Assembly: GCF_025532145.1 (NCBI RefSeq)
Contig: NZ_ARXS01000037.1
Coordinates: 1 to 39,953 of the forward strand
From: Alloalcanivorax balearicus MACL04
GTDB taxonomy: Bacteria; Pseudomonadota; Gammaproteobacteria; Pseudomonadales; Alcanivoracaceae
Direction: 5' to 3'
Length of the DNA: 39,953 nt
The notes under the pieces were generated by a model. That model had not been told where the DNA came from. It ran no database searches and saw nothing but the letters and a program-made list of their open reading frames with translations. Positions 1 to 7,880 of the stretch are shown here, in pieces (positions within the stretch are counted from its first letter, which is position 1; every line of letters starts with the position of its first letter). The position numbers were made by a program, and so were the translations under genes.

Positions 1-4
1 CCGG

Positions 5-1576
5 TCAGGACACCCGGCGGGAGCGGCCCCGCCAATAAGGCTCCCGCAGCTCTTGCTTGAGCACCTTGCCGGCGCCGGACAGCGGCAGGCTGTCGCGGAA
101 TTCCACCGATCTCGGACACTTGTAGCCGGCCAGATCATCGCGGCAAAAATCGGTCAGTTCCTCGGCGGACAACTCAACGCCGGATTGCGTCACCACCACC
201 GCGTGCACGCTCTCCCCCCAGGTGTCATGGGGAATGCCAATCACCGCGCAGCTGGCCACCGCCGGATGCCGGGCCAGCACGTTTTCCACTTCCGCGCAGT
301 ACACGTTCTCACCGCCGCTGACGATCATGTCCTTCATGCGGTCAACGATGTAGATGTAACCGTCCTCATCCATGTAACCGCCATCGCCGGTATGCAACCA
401 GCCGCCGCGGAGGGTTTCCGCGGTGGCGTCCGGATTGTTCCAGTAGCCCAACATGACGTTGTCACCGCGCGCCACCACTTCCCCCACCGTGCCCCGGGAC
501 ACTTCCCGGTCGTCCTCGTCGACGATGCGTACTTCCATGCCCCAGGTGGCTTTGCCGGCGGACCGGATGCGGCCGTTGTTCAAAGCCTCGCCACGGTGAT
601 TACGCCAGGAATTCAGTGTGATCATCGGCGATGCCTCGGTCATACCGTAGGTATGAGTGAACTGGGCATCGGGAAATACCGCCAGGGCCCGTTCCAGAAC
701 CGCCAGGGAAATGGGCGAGGCCCCATAGGCGACCCGTGTCAGGGAGCTCAGATCGTGCTCTCGCACCTTGGGGTGATCCACCAGCATCTGAATCATGCTT
801 GGCACCAGAATCACATCGGTGATCTTTTCCCGTTCGATGGCGGCCAGCACCTCCTCCACGCGGAAGGACGGCATCATCACCGCCGTTCCCCCCACCACGA
901 TCTGGGTGATGAATTTGGCGACGCCGGCGGTATGGAACAACGGCGACGCCAACAGGGTGACGAACGGATCAGGCGGGTCGCTTTCCGCCAGGCGAGTAAT
1001 GGCGCAGCTCCAGAGATTGTCATGGGAAAGCATCACGCCTTTGGGAAAACCGGTAGTGCCACCGGTATACAGCAGCACCGCCAGGTGATCACCGCCGAAG
1101 CGGCCATCTTCCACCGGCGTCGCCCGCGCCAGAAAATCCTCGTAGTGGATCATCCCCGCAGGCCCATCTGTCTGGGTAGATGGCGTCTCCCCCAGATGCA
1201 GAACATGGCGCAGCCCTGGACAGCGCGCCTTGAGCGTGTCCACCATCGGCAGGAAAGCATCGCTGACCAGCAGTATCTCCGCTTCGCTGTCGTTGAGAGA
1301 GTACGCCATCTCCTTCACGTTCCAGCGGGTATTGACCGCATTGGCCACCGCGCCCATCCACCACAAGCCAAGAAAATACTCGGCGTGGTAATCGCAGTTG
1401 GCGGCCAATATCGCTACCCGGTCTCCGGCCTGAACACCCAGGCCGGTGAGCCCGCCGGCCAGCCGGGCACAACGGTCAGCCAGCTCGCGATAGCTGCGGC
1501 GGCGTTCGCCATCCACCGTGGCCAGGCGTTCCGGAGCCTGCTGCGCCGCGCGATGCAACCCCTGGGTCAGATACAT
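5..1576 (-). CDS. AMP-dependent acyl-CoA synthetase (fatty acid-CoA ligase family)
   Basis: Cytoplasmic ANL-superfamily enzyme expected to activate a carboxylic acid to its CoA thioester through an acyl-AMP. Visible motifs: the AMP-binding P-loop TGGTTGFPKG (residues 171-180), YGMTE (310-314), HTGD (395-398), the hinge region DRMKDMI (412-418) and the C-terminal GAGKVLK with the adenylation lysine near 504. The 523-residue length is normal for the family. I chose the ATG at 1576 because AGGGGAG lies 8 bases upstream; an in-frame start at 1600 has no comparable site. It is the last gene of the minus-strand catabolic operon, separated from the upstream dehydrogenase by about 190 bases holding a hairpin, so it may have its own promoter. 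The acid substrate cannot be read from the sequence; medium/long-chain or aromatic acids are all possible. Confidence 0.9.
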   Translation of the reverse strand: MYLTQGLHRAAQQAPERLATVDGERRRSYRELADRCARLAGGLTGLGVQAGDRVAILAANCDYHAEYFLGLWWMGAVANAVNTRWNVKEMAYSLNDSEAEILLVSDAFLPMVDTLKARCPGLRHVLHLGETPSTQTDGPAGMIHYEDFLARATPVEDGRFGGDHLAVLLYTGGTTGFPKGVMLSHDNLWSCAITRLAESDPPDPFVTLLASPLFHTAGVAKFITQIVVGGTAVMMPSFRVEEVLAAIEREKITDVILVPSMIQMLVDHPKVREHDLSSLTRVAYGASPISLAVLERALAVFPDAQFTHTYGMTEASPMITLNSWRNHRGEALNNGRIRSAGKATWGMEVRIVDEDDREVSRGTVGEVVARGDNVMLGYWNNPDATAETLRGGWLHTGDGGYMDEDGYIYIVDRMKDMIVSGGENVYCAEVENVLARHPAVASCAVIGIPHDTWGESVHAVVVTQSGVELSAEELTDFCRDDLAGYKCPRSVEFRDSLPLSGAGKVLKQELREPYWRGRSRRVS

Positions 1577-1662
1577 GGGCGATACTCCCCTGCCCGGCAA
1601 CGGGCATGAACAACAATATCGTGGTCAGACATGATTCACCTGTGAGACGGAATAAACGGCCA

Positions 1663-1683
1663 AAGCCCGTGAAGCACGGGCTT
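1663..1683 (-). terminator. Possible stem-loop terminator
   Basis: A perfect 9-bp inverted repeat (AAGCCCGTG / CACGGGCTT) with a 3-base loop lies between the end of the dehydrogenase gene and the start of the ligase gene. On the minus strand it is followed by a weak T-containing stretch and no clean T-run. It could partly terminate transcription or simply mark the intergenic space. Confidence 0.4.
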
Positions 1684-1763
1684 GAGACGGGCGGAGATAT
1701 CCCCCGCTGGAATAAAAAGCACGCGCGACAGTTGGCCCACCATCACGCGTGGAGAGCGAACTG

Positions 1764-2912
1764 TTACAGGGCCCGCAGCATGTTGCGCGCTATGACGATC
1801 TGTTGAATCTGAGTGGTGCCTTCATAAATACGGAACAGCCGCACGTCACGGTAAAACCGCTCGATGCCGTATTCGGACATATAGCCGGCGCCGCCATGAA
1901 TCTGCACAGCACGGTCCGCAACACGACCGCACATTTCGGAGGCGTACATTTTGCAGCAGGCGGCTTCGGTGCTGACGTTTTCACCGTTATCCCGGCGACG
2001 GGCCGCATCCAGCACCATGCAACGGGAGGCGTAGATCTCCGCCTTGCTGTCGGCCAGCATCGCCTGCACCAGCTGGAATTCACCAATGGCCTGGCCGAAC
2101 TGCTCGCGCTCGGCGGCATAGCGGAGAGCATCGTCCAGCATCCGCTCGGCCACGCCGACACAGATGGCGGCGATATGAATCCGCCCTTTGTCCAGCACCT
2201 TCATGGCGGTCTTGAAACCGACGCCGGGCTTGCCACCGATGATGTTGGCCGCCGGCACCCGGCAGTCCTCGAACACCACATCACAGGTATGGGCTCCCTT
2301 CTGGCCCATTTTGCTATCCGGTTTGCCCAGCGAGATTCCCGGTGTTTTGGCGTCGACGATAAACGCGGAAATGCCGCCCGCGCCTTTCACCTCCGGATCG
2401 GTCCGCGCCATCAAGGTAAAAATGCCGGCCTGTGGTGCGTTGGTGATAAAGCGCTTGGTGCCGTTCACCACATAGTAATCACCGTCCTTCACCGCGCTGG
2501 TTCGCAGGGAAGCGGCATCGGAACCGGCACCCGGCTCGGTCAGCGCGAATGACGCCATCACCTCACCGGTGGCCAGAGACGGTAACCATTGTTGTTTTTG
2601 CTCATCGGTACCGTCCATCAGGATCCCCTGGGAACCGATCCCCACGGTGGTGCCGAACAACGAGCGGAACGCCGGTGAAGTGCGCCCCATCTCGAACATC
2701 ACCAACACTTCCTCTTCCATGGTCAGACCGAGGCCACCGAATTCCTCGGGGATGGTCAGTCCGAACAGACCGATCTCCTTCATCTCCCTGACGATGTCCT
2801 CGGGGATGGCGTCGTGCTCCGCCACCCATTCCTCGTTGGGCACCAGCCGTTCGCGCACGAAACGGTTGATCGTGTCCAACAGCGTATTCATGGTTTCCTG
2901 ATCACGTATCAT
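1764..2912 (-). CDS. Acyl-CoA dehydrogenase (MCAD/SCAD-type)
   Basis: FAD-dependent enzyme that introduces the alpha-beta double bond into an acyl-CoA, passing electrons to ETF. The 382-residue protein has the usual fold order: N-terminal helical domain (1-120), beta domain with FALTEPGAGSD (122-132) and GTKRFITNA (151-159), and C-terminal helical domain with QIHGGAGY (337-344). The catalytic base is in the standard place: IYEGTTQIQ with Glu364. The ATG at 2912 has GGGAGG 5 bases upstream. It lies 42 bases downstream of the thiolase-like gene and is probably co-transcribed with it. It differs from the other dehydrogenase of this operon (6291-7448), which uses the LCAD-type base position, so the two probably act on different intermediates. 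Confidence 0.93.
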   Translation of the reverse strand: MIRDQETMNTLLDTINRFVRERLVPNEEWVAEHDAIPEDIVREMKEIGLFGLTIPEEFGGLGLTMEEEVLVMFEMGRTSPAFRSLFGTTVGIGSQGILMDGTDEQKQQWLPSLATGEVMASFALTEPGAGSDAASLRTSAVKDGDYYVVNGTKRFITNAPQAGIFTLMARTDPEVKGAGGISAFIVDAKTPGISLGKPDSKMGQKGAHTCDVVFEDCRVPAANIIGGKPGVGFKTAMKVLDKGRIHIAAICVGVAERMLDDALRYAAEREQFGQAIGEFQLVQAMLADSKAEIYASRCMVLDAARRRDNGENVSTEAACCKMYASEMCGRVADRAVQIHGGAGYMSEYGIERFYRDVRLFRIYEGTTQIQQIVIARNMLRAL

Positions 2913-2954
2913 GATGGCCTCCCGGCGGCATTGCCGCCTTGAATAATCAGCGCC

Positions 2955-4133
2955 TCACAGCGCCGCGGCGGTACCCAGAATGGCGGTGGACTGACTGGAC
3001 AGCGTGCCGCCGTTGCCATGCACGATCGCAGTTTGCGCACCGGCGACCTGGCTGTCTCCAGCGTTACCACGCAACTGACGGACGCCCTCGATGGCGGCGA
3101 AAATGCCGTACATACCCGGGTGGCCCCAGGACAAGCCGCCGCCATTGGTGTTCACCGGCAGGCTGCCACCGGGGGCGATGTGACCGTCCTCCACGAAAGC
3201 CCCGGCTTCGCCCTTGGCGCAGAATCCGAGGTCTTCCAGGAACAACAAAGTATTGATGGTGAAAGCGTCGTAGAGCTCCGCCACATTAATGTCCTTGGGT
3301 CCCATTCCGGCCATGGCGTAAGCATCACGCCCGGATTGCGTGGCGGCGGTAACGGTCAGATCCGCCATGCTGGAGATTTGCCGATTCCACACCGCCGTAC
3401 CCTGGCCGAGCACATACACCGGCGGCTGCGGCAAATCTCGGGCGCGGTCGGCGCGCACCAACACGTAGGCGCCACCGCCATCGGTGACCAGACAGGCATC
3501 ACGCACGGTCAGCGGATCGGACACCATGCGCGCATTGAGCACATCGTCCACGGTCAACGGATCACGCATGAACGCATCCGGATTCTTCCGCGCCCATTGG
3601 CGCGCCGATACCGCCACTTGCGCCAGTTGCCGGCGGGTGGTTCCGAAATCATGCATGTGGCGGGATGCTGCCAGCGCATACGCGGACATCGGTAACATCG
3701 GTTGATAAGGATGCTCGTAGGGTTGCGGGTCCATCAGCAGACGGGCCTTGCCAATTTCCTTGCGGCTCAATGTAGAGGTGCGCTGGGCGCTGCCGTAGGC
3801 CACCAGCACCGCGTCACACTGACCGGACTCCAGCGCCTGCATCGCCGGCATCAGATGGGCGATGAAACTGGAACCGCCGATCATGGTGGCGTCGACGAAA
3901 CGGGGGCGGATCCCCAGATACTCCACCACCGGCATCGACCACATGGCGGATGAAGCGCTGGCGGTGCACAAACCGTCGATGTCTTTCATGGTCAGGCCGG
4001 CATCAGCCACCGCCAGGCGCGCGGCCTGGGCCAGCAGTTCCATGTCGGTATAGCCCGGTGCCTCGCCACACCCGAAGGTGGCCACGCCGGCGATGGCGAA
4101 TTTGCCGCGCAAATGATTCAGGTCACCGCTCAT
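2955..4133 (-). CDS. Thiolase-like (SCP-x/lipid-transfer type) protein lacking the catalytic cysteines
   Basis: Thiolase-superfamily protein of 392 residues. The family ending is recognisable: GGGLSWGHPGMYG (331-343) with the conserved GHP histidine, then HGNGGTLSSQSTAILG (372-387). However, the nucleophilic Cys position reads GGSSF (86-90), and the second Cys near the C-terminus is also Ser. A normal Claisen thiolase mechanism is therefore unlikely. Non-Cys members of this branch include the steroid side-chain retro-aldolase Ltp2, which works with a DUF35 partner. The gene overlaps the upstream DUF35 gene by 4 bases (ATGA), implying translational coupling and probably a complex. An ELYDAF segment (286-291) supplies a tyrosine that could serve in an aldol mechanism; this last point is inference. 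Confidence 0.85.
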   Translation of the reverse strand: MSGDLNHLRGKFAIAGVATFGCGEAPGYTDMELLAQAARLAVADAGLTMKDIDGLCTASASSAMWSMPVVEYLGIRPRFVDATMIGGSSFIAHLMPAMQALESGQCDAVLVAYGSAQRTSTLSRKEIGKARLLMDPQPYEHPYQPMLPMSAYALAASRHMHDFGTTRRQLAQVAVSARQWARKNPDAFMRDPLTVDDVLNARMVSDPLTVRDACLVTDGGGAYVLVRADRARDLPQPPVYVLGQGTAVWNRQISSMADLTVTAATQSGRDAYAMAGMGPKDINVAELYDAFTINTLLFLEDLGFCAKGEAGAFVEDGHIAPGGSLPVNTNGGGLSWGHPGMYGIFAAIEGVRQLRGNAGDSQVAGAQTAIVHGNGGTLSSQSTAILGTAAAL

Positions 4134-4519
4134 TGTGCCGCTCCTTCCATCGCATGAAACACCAGCAGGCCATGCCCCTCGTTTACCGTCACCCGGGCTT
4201 TCACCGCCATACCGATTTTCACCTCTTCCGGGGCCGCGTTTTCAATCCGGCTCATCAGCCGGACGTTTTCTTCAAGATCTATCAAAGAGACGTTGTAGTC
4301 ACCACCGGCTTCCGGTTTGCGCCGCACCGTGGTCACCGCGTAGACCGTCCCCTTGCCGCTGGGTCTGAACCAGGACAGGTCGCCACTGCCACAACCGGGG
4401 CACAGTTCACGCGGAAAGAACACCGCATCACCACAATCATTGCAGCGTTGAATCTCGAAACGCCCCTGATCCAGGGCCGCCTGGTAGATGGCCTGCACGC
4501 CACCCTCTTGGTTAACCAT
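4130..4519 (-). CDS. DUF35 / Zn-ribbon OB-fold protein, partner of the thiolase-like protein
   Basis: Small 129-residue protein with an N-terminal rubredoxin-like zinc ribbon (Cys26, Cys29, Cys40, Cys43; CNDCG and CPGCG) followed by an OB-fold. DUF35 proteins form complexes with thiolases, HMG-CoA synthase or Ltp2-type aldolases, where the OB-fold is thought to bind the CoA part of the shared intermediate. The start at 4519 has GAGGAG 7 bases upstream. The 4-base overlap with the thiolase-like gene supports equimolar synthesis. No catalytic function of its own is expected. Confidence 0.88.
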   Translation of the reverse strand: MVNQEGGVQAIYQAALDQGRFEIQRCNDCGDAVFFPRELCPGCGSGDLSWFRPSGKGTVYAVTTVRRKPEAGGDYNVSLIDLEENVRLMSRIENAAPEEVKIGMAVKARVTVNEGHGLLVFHAMEGAAQ

Positions 4520-4579
4520 GTTTGCTCTCCTCGTAATTACCGCCAGCCCGATGGAAAGGTCACCCGGCGAATAGTCCGA

Positions 4580-6277
4580 TCACGCGTTCCCTGCCGCCAC
4601 GACATCGTCGTCGCCAACCAGCGCCCGCTGTTCGTCCTGTAACTGACGCCAGAGGATTTTACCGGCGCCCGACTTCGGTAAGGCATCGACGAATTCCACC
4701 CGGCGAGGCGCCTTGTACACTGCCATTTTTTTCCGCGCCCAATCGATCACCTGCTCTTCGCTGACCTGCCCGCGATACCGCTCTTTAAGGACCAGAATCG
4801 CCATGACCACCTCGCCACGGCGGCTGTCCGGTACACCAATGACACAGGCCTCCTGAACCGCCGGATGGTCATACATGAAATTTTCCACTTCCGCCGGCCA
4901 GACTTTATAGCCGGACACGTTGATCATGCGCTTGAGCCGGTCCTTCATGAAGAAGTAGCCATCCTCATCGATACAGGCCAGGTCACCGGTACGGAAAAAA
5001 CGGCGGCCATCGCGTTCAAGAAAAGACTCACGGTTGGCCTCGTCGTTGTGCCAGTACCCTTCCATCACCTGTGGTCCGCTGGTGATCAGCTCACCCACTT
5101 CGCCCAGCGGCAAGGGCTCCAGAGTTTCCGGATCGACCACACGGGAATCCACGCCAAAGGTGGGCACCCCCAGACACTGGCGTTTGTTACGGTGAACCGG
5201 ATTGGCATGCAAAAAAGCGGAGGTCTCGGTCAGACCATAGGATTCGTTGAACGTGATCCCGTGGTCTTCCTTCAGGGTCCGCGATACCGCTTCCGGCATC
5301 GCCGCGCCACCGCCAAAGATCAAGCTCAGGCGCGACAGGTCATAGTCGGCAATATCCGGCTTGGCGAAGAAGTCGATGATCATTGCCGGCGGCGCGCCCC
5401 ACACACTGACACCCCACTGGTCGATCAGCCGCGCCGCCATATCCCGATCCCAGCGCGGCAGAATCACCGTGGTGGCGCCGAGCAGAATCGGCATGTTCAT
5501 GCCGCTTTGCAGACCCAGCATGTGGAACATCGGCGCCACCGACAGAAACACCGATTCGGCATTGAGGGCGCGCCACAACGACGAAGAATAAATGGCGTAC
5601 CCCAGGGTACGGTGGGTATGGATACACCCTTTGGGGTGACCAGTGGTACCGGAGGTGTAAGGCAGCACACACATCTGATCGGCGTCAAAGGCAGCCGGCA
5701 TCGGGGTCTGCTCCGCGGCAAGGGCTTCGGCCCAGGTCACCACCGCCGGATCCGTCACTTCATCCTGCTCCACCGCGATCCAGCCCGGGACCAGCGGGTC
5801 TCGCGGATCGCTCAGGTAATCCCGATACTGATGCAGAATCACCCGGGTAACCAGGCCGCTGTCCACGCAGGGGCGCAGATTGCTGTAGAGGTCGGCGGCG
5901 CAAAACGCCAGACGGGCGCCGCTATTTTCGAAGTAATAGGCCAGCTCCTCATGAGTGCTCATGGCGTTTACCGGCACCACCGCCGCCCCCAGTGACATCA
6001 CCGCGTAGAAGGCAACGGTGAACTGCGGACAGTTCTGAGTGTAGAGCAATACGCGATCGCCCTTGGTCACACCGCACTCTTGTTGCAGATAACCAGCCAT
6101 GCGCCGCACGTCCCGCTGCAGATCGCCATAGCTCAGCGCGCCGTTGTAAAACACCAACGCAGGCCGGTCCGGGTAACGCAAAGCGGAAATACGCAGGTTA
6201 TCCACCAGCGTGGTTTGTGGAGCACTAATCCGCTCGGGCAACCCTTTCGGATAGAAGGACAGATGAGGAGAGGTCAT
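4580..6277 (-). CDS. Long-chain fatty acid-CoA ligase family protein
   Basis: A 565-residue adenylate-forming ligase with the P-loop TSGTTGHPKG (208-217), a YGLTE motif, the FRTGD aspartate, the hinge DRLKRMI and the C-terminal GAGKILW carrying the adenylation lysine. It would activate a free acid to an acyl-CoA at the start of this pathway. The start at 6277 has GGGAG 7 bases upstream, and the gene begins only 13 bases after the upstream dehydrogenase stops, so the two are almost certainly co-transcribed. It is about 40 residues longer than the other ligase at 5-1576, mostly through a longer middle section around residues 150-195. The two are paralogous but distant, which suggests two different acid substrates or pathway stages. 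Confidence 0.9.
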   Translation of the reverse strand: MTSPHLSFYPKGLPERISAPQTTLVDNLRISALRYPDRPALVFYNGALSYGDLQRDVRRMAGYLQQECGVTKGDRVLLYTQNCPQFTVAFYAVMSLGAAVVPVNAMSTHEELAYYFENSGARLAFCAADLYSNLRPCVDSGLVTRVILHQYRDYLSDPRDPLVPGWIAVEQDEVTDPAVVTWAEALAAEQTPMPAAFDADQMCVLPYTSGTTGHPKGCIHTHRTLGYAIYSSSLWRALNAESVFLSVAPMFHMLGLQSGMNMPILLGATTVILPRWDRDMAARLIDQWGVSVWGAPPAMIIDFFAKPDIADYDLSRLSLIFGGGAAMPEAVSRTLKEDHGITFNESYGLTETSAFLHANPVHRNKRQCLGVPTFGVDSRVVDPETLEPLPLGEVGELITSGPQVMEGYWHNDEANRESFLERDGRRFFRTGDLACIDEDGYFFMKDRLKRMINVSGYKVWPAEVENFMYDHPAVQEACVIGVPDSRRGEVVMAILVLKERYRGQVSEEQVIDWARKKMAVYKAPRRVEFVDALPKSGAGKILWRQLQDEQRALVGDDDVVAAGNA

Positions 6278-6290
6278 CGATGCGCTCCCG

Positions 6291-7448
6291 TCATTGATCC
6301 ATGGAGCGGGCGATGATTTCCTTCATGATCTCGTTGGCACCGCCATAGATCTTGCCCACCCGGGCATCGGTATACATTCGCGAGATCGGATACTCTTCCA
6401 TGTAACCGTAGCCGCCATGCAGTTGCAGACATTCATCGATGATCTGGCAGTTCAACTGCGTGGTCCACCACTTCGCCATGGCGGCGGTGGGTACGTCCAG
6501 CTCGCCACGCATGACTTTGTAGACACAGTCATCGACGAAACAGCGCGCCACCGTCGCCTGGGTCTGACACTCCGCCAATTTGAAACGGGTGTTCTGCATA
6601 TCCATAAGGCGCTGACCAAACACCTTGCGATCCTTCACATAAGCAGTGGTCTCATCAATGGCCTTCTGCATGGTGGCCACGGCGCCCACGGCGATGAACA
6701 TGCGCTCGCGCGGCAGTTGCTCCATCAGTTGCACGAAACCCTTGCCCTCGGCACCGCCCAGGACATTTTCCGCTGGTACGCGCACGTCATCGAAAAACAG
6801 CTCCGCGGTGTCCTGCCCTTTCTGGCCGATTTTTTCCAGGATGCGCCCACGGCGAAAACCGCTGACTTTTTCCGTTTCCACCATTACCAGGGAAATACCG
6901 CGGCTGCCCTTGGCCTGGGTATCGGTTTTCGCCACCACGCAGATCAGTTCGGCGTGATAGCCGTTGGTGATAAAGGTTTTGGAGCCGTTAATCACATACT
7001 CATCACCGTCACGGAGCGCGGTGGTCCGCACGGCCTGTAGATCGGAGCCGGCTCCCGGCTCGCTCATGGCGATGGCGGCGACCCGATGCCCACTGGCCAA
7101 TTGCGGCAGCCATTTCTTGCGCTGCTCTTCGGTGCCGTAATTGAGAATGTAGTGAGAAACGATGCCGCTATGCACGCTGATGCTGAAGCTGCTCACCTGA
7201 GCGCGGGCCTGCTCCATGCAGATCACCGCCTCGTGGGCGAAGGTGCCGCCGCCACCACCGTACTCAGACGGGATGCTGGCACACAGCAGGCCCAGCTCAC
7301 CAAGCTTGGGCCAGACCTCACGATCCGGGCGGCGCTGCTTGCGCCATTTTTCCTCCTGGGGAACGAACTCGCGCTCAAAAATCTTGCGTACGGAATCCTG
7401 AAAAATTCTCAGTTCGTCATCAATCCAGGCGGACTGCCACTGTGTCAT
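6291..7448 (-). CDS. Acyl-CoA dehydrogenase (LCAD-like)
   Basis: FAD acyl-CoA dehydrogenase of 385 residues with AMSEPGAGSD (127-136), GSKTFITNG (155-163), LQLHGGYGYMEEYP (341-354) and IYGGANEIMKEII (367-379). The usual C-terminal catalytic Glu is replaced by Gly (IYGG rather than IYEG), as in mammalian LCAD. The alternative base of the LCAD/IVD type is present in LPRERMFIA (Glu248). This is therefore an intact enzyme of the LCAD subclass, which often handles long or branched acyl chains. I chose ATG 7448 because GAGGAG lies 7 bases upstream; an in-frame start 36 bases earlier lacks such support. It is the first gene of the six-gene minus-strand operon. Confidence 0.92.
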   Translation of the reverse strand: MTQWQSAWIDDELRIFQDSVRKIFEREFVPQEEKWRKQRRPDREVWPKLGELGLLCASIPSEYGGGGGTFAHEAVICMEQARAQVSSFSISVHSGIVSHYILNYGTEEQRKKWLPQLASGHRVAAIAMSEPGAGSDLQAVRTTALRDGDEYVINGSKTFITNGYHAELICVVAKTDTQAKGSRGISLVMVETEKVSGFRRGRILEKIGQKGQDTAELFFDDVRVPAENVLGGAEGKGFVQLMEQLPRERMFIAVGAVATMQKAIDETTAYVKDRKVFGQRLMDMQNTRFKLAECQTQATVARCFVDDCVYKVMRGELDVPTAAMAKWWTTQLNCQIIDECLQLHGGYGYMEEYPISRMYTDARVGKIYGGANEIMKEIIARSMDQ

Positions 7449-7513
7449 TGGTATTCTCCTCGGCGAGGCCAGAGCACGCATCACGCATGCATCGCCATGC
7501 TATTGGCTGTTTT

Positions 7514-7545
7514 TGTTGTGCTCAGCATGCCCAAGGGGCACAACA
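7514..7545. promoter_or_regulatory. Inverted repeat, candidate operator upstream of the catabolic operon
   Basis: TGTTGTGC (7514-7521) is mirrored by GCACAACA (7538-7545) with 16 bases between them, 66-97 bases upstream of the first gene start. Centre spacing and location suit a dimeric repressor or activator site. No regulator can be assigned from the sequence. Confidence 0.3.
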
Positions 7546-7703
7546 CGACCAATGGCCATCGCCATCAAAACCATTGGCCATTCCGTTCCCCAGGGCACCG
7601 CTGCCCCACAACTCGCAGGCACGCTTACACGCAACACGCCAAACCCTTGGCCCGCTTACGCACCCTTGCAGCCATGAATTCGCACGGTATTCGCTGCCCA
7701 GGC

Positions 7704-7725
7704 AGCTCCCACAGCGGCTTCGTAG
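7704..7725 (+). repeat. Solitary REP half-element
   Basis: These 22 bases match the reverse complement of 14816-14837 at 21 of 22 positions; the shared core is AGCTCCCACAGC. It resembles the outer part of Pseudomonas-type REP sequences. The inverted partner expected for a full pair is absent here. Confidence 0.6.
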
Positions 7726-7763
7726 GCCGGGGCTGATTCGAAGCGAGCGATTTCAGAGCTCGT

Positions 7764-7833
7764 GGCGAGCCGGCGGTCAGCGTTCCAGGGCCGTGCTTCT
7801 CCCGTGTCCTGGAACGCTGACCGCCGGCTCGCC
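7764..7833. repeat. 70-base perfect palindrome (26-bp arms, 18-base loop)
   Basis: The arm at 7764-7789 is the exact reverse complement of 7808-7833; the arm begins GGCGAGCCGGCGG. It lies just after the stop of the AraC gene (read on the minus strand) and could act as a transcription-ending or mRNA-stabilising hairpin, although no T-run follows. Its arm and loop lengths are almost the same as those of the REP pair at 14826-14897, but the sequence is different. Confidence 0.8.
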
Positions 7834-7880
7834 CCCTGGCAAGAGGCTCCCTGATTAACATCCCACCTGCCTTCCTGTCT

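Larger units (their letters stand above)
7449..7880. other. Intergenic region with repeats between LCAD-type gene and AraC regulator
   Basis: No convincing gene lies in these 432 bases. They hold the leader of the catabolic operon, an 8-bp inverted repeat (7514-7521 and 7538-7545), a solitary REP half (7704-7725) and a 70-base palindrome (7764-7833). Short readings across the palindrome have no ribosome binding site and look non-coding. Confidence 0.7.

Noticed and set aside
53-1609. A 518-codon plus-strand reading opposite the first acyl-CoA ligase
   Set aside because: It is an antisense artefact of GC-rich codon use; the minus-strand protein has all ligase motifs.
7625-7861. Small reading frame across the 70-base palindrome
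   Set aside because: It is created by the inverted repeat, has no ribosome binding site and no recognisable protein.
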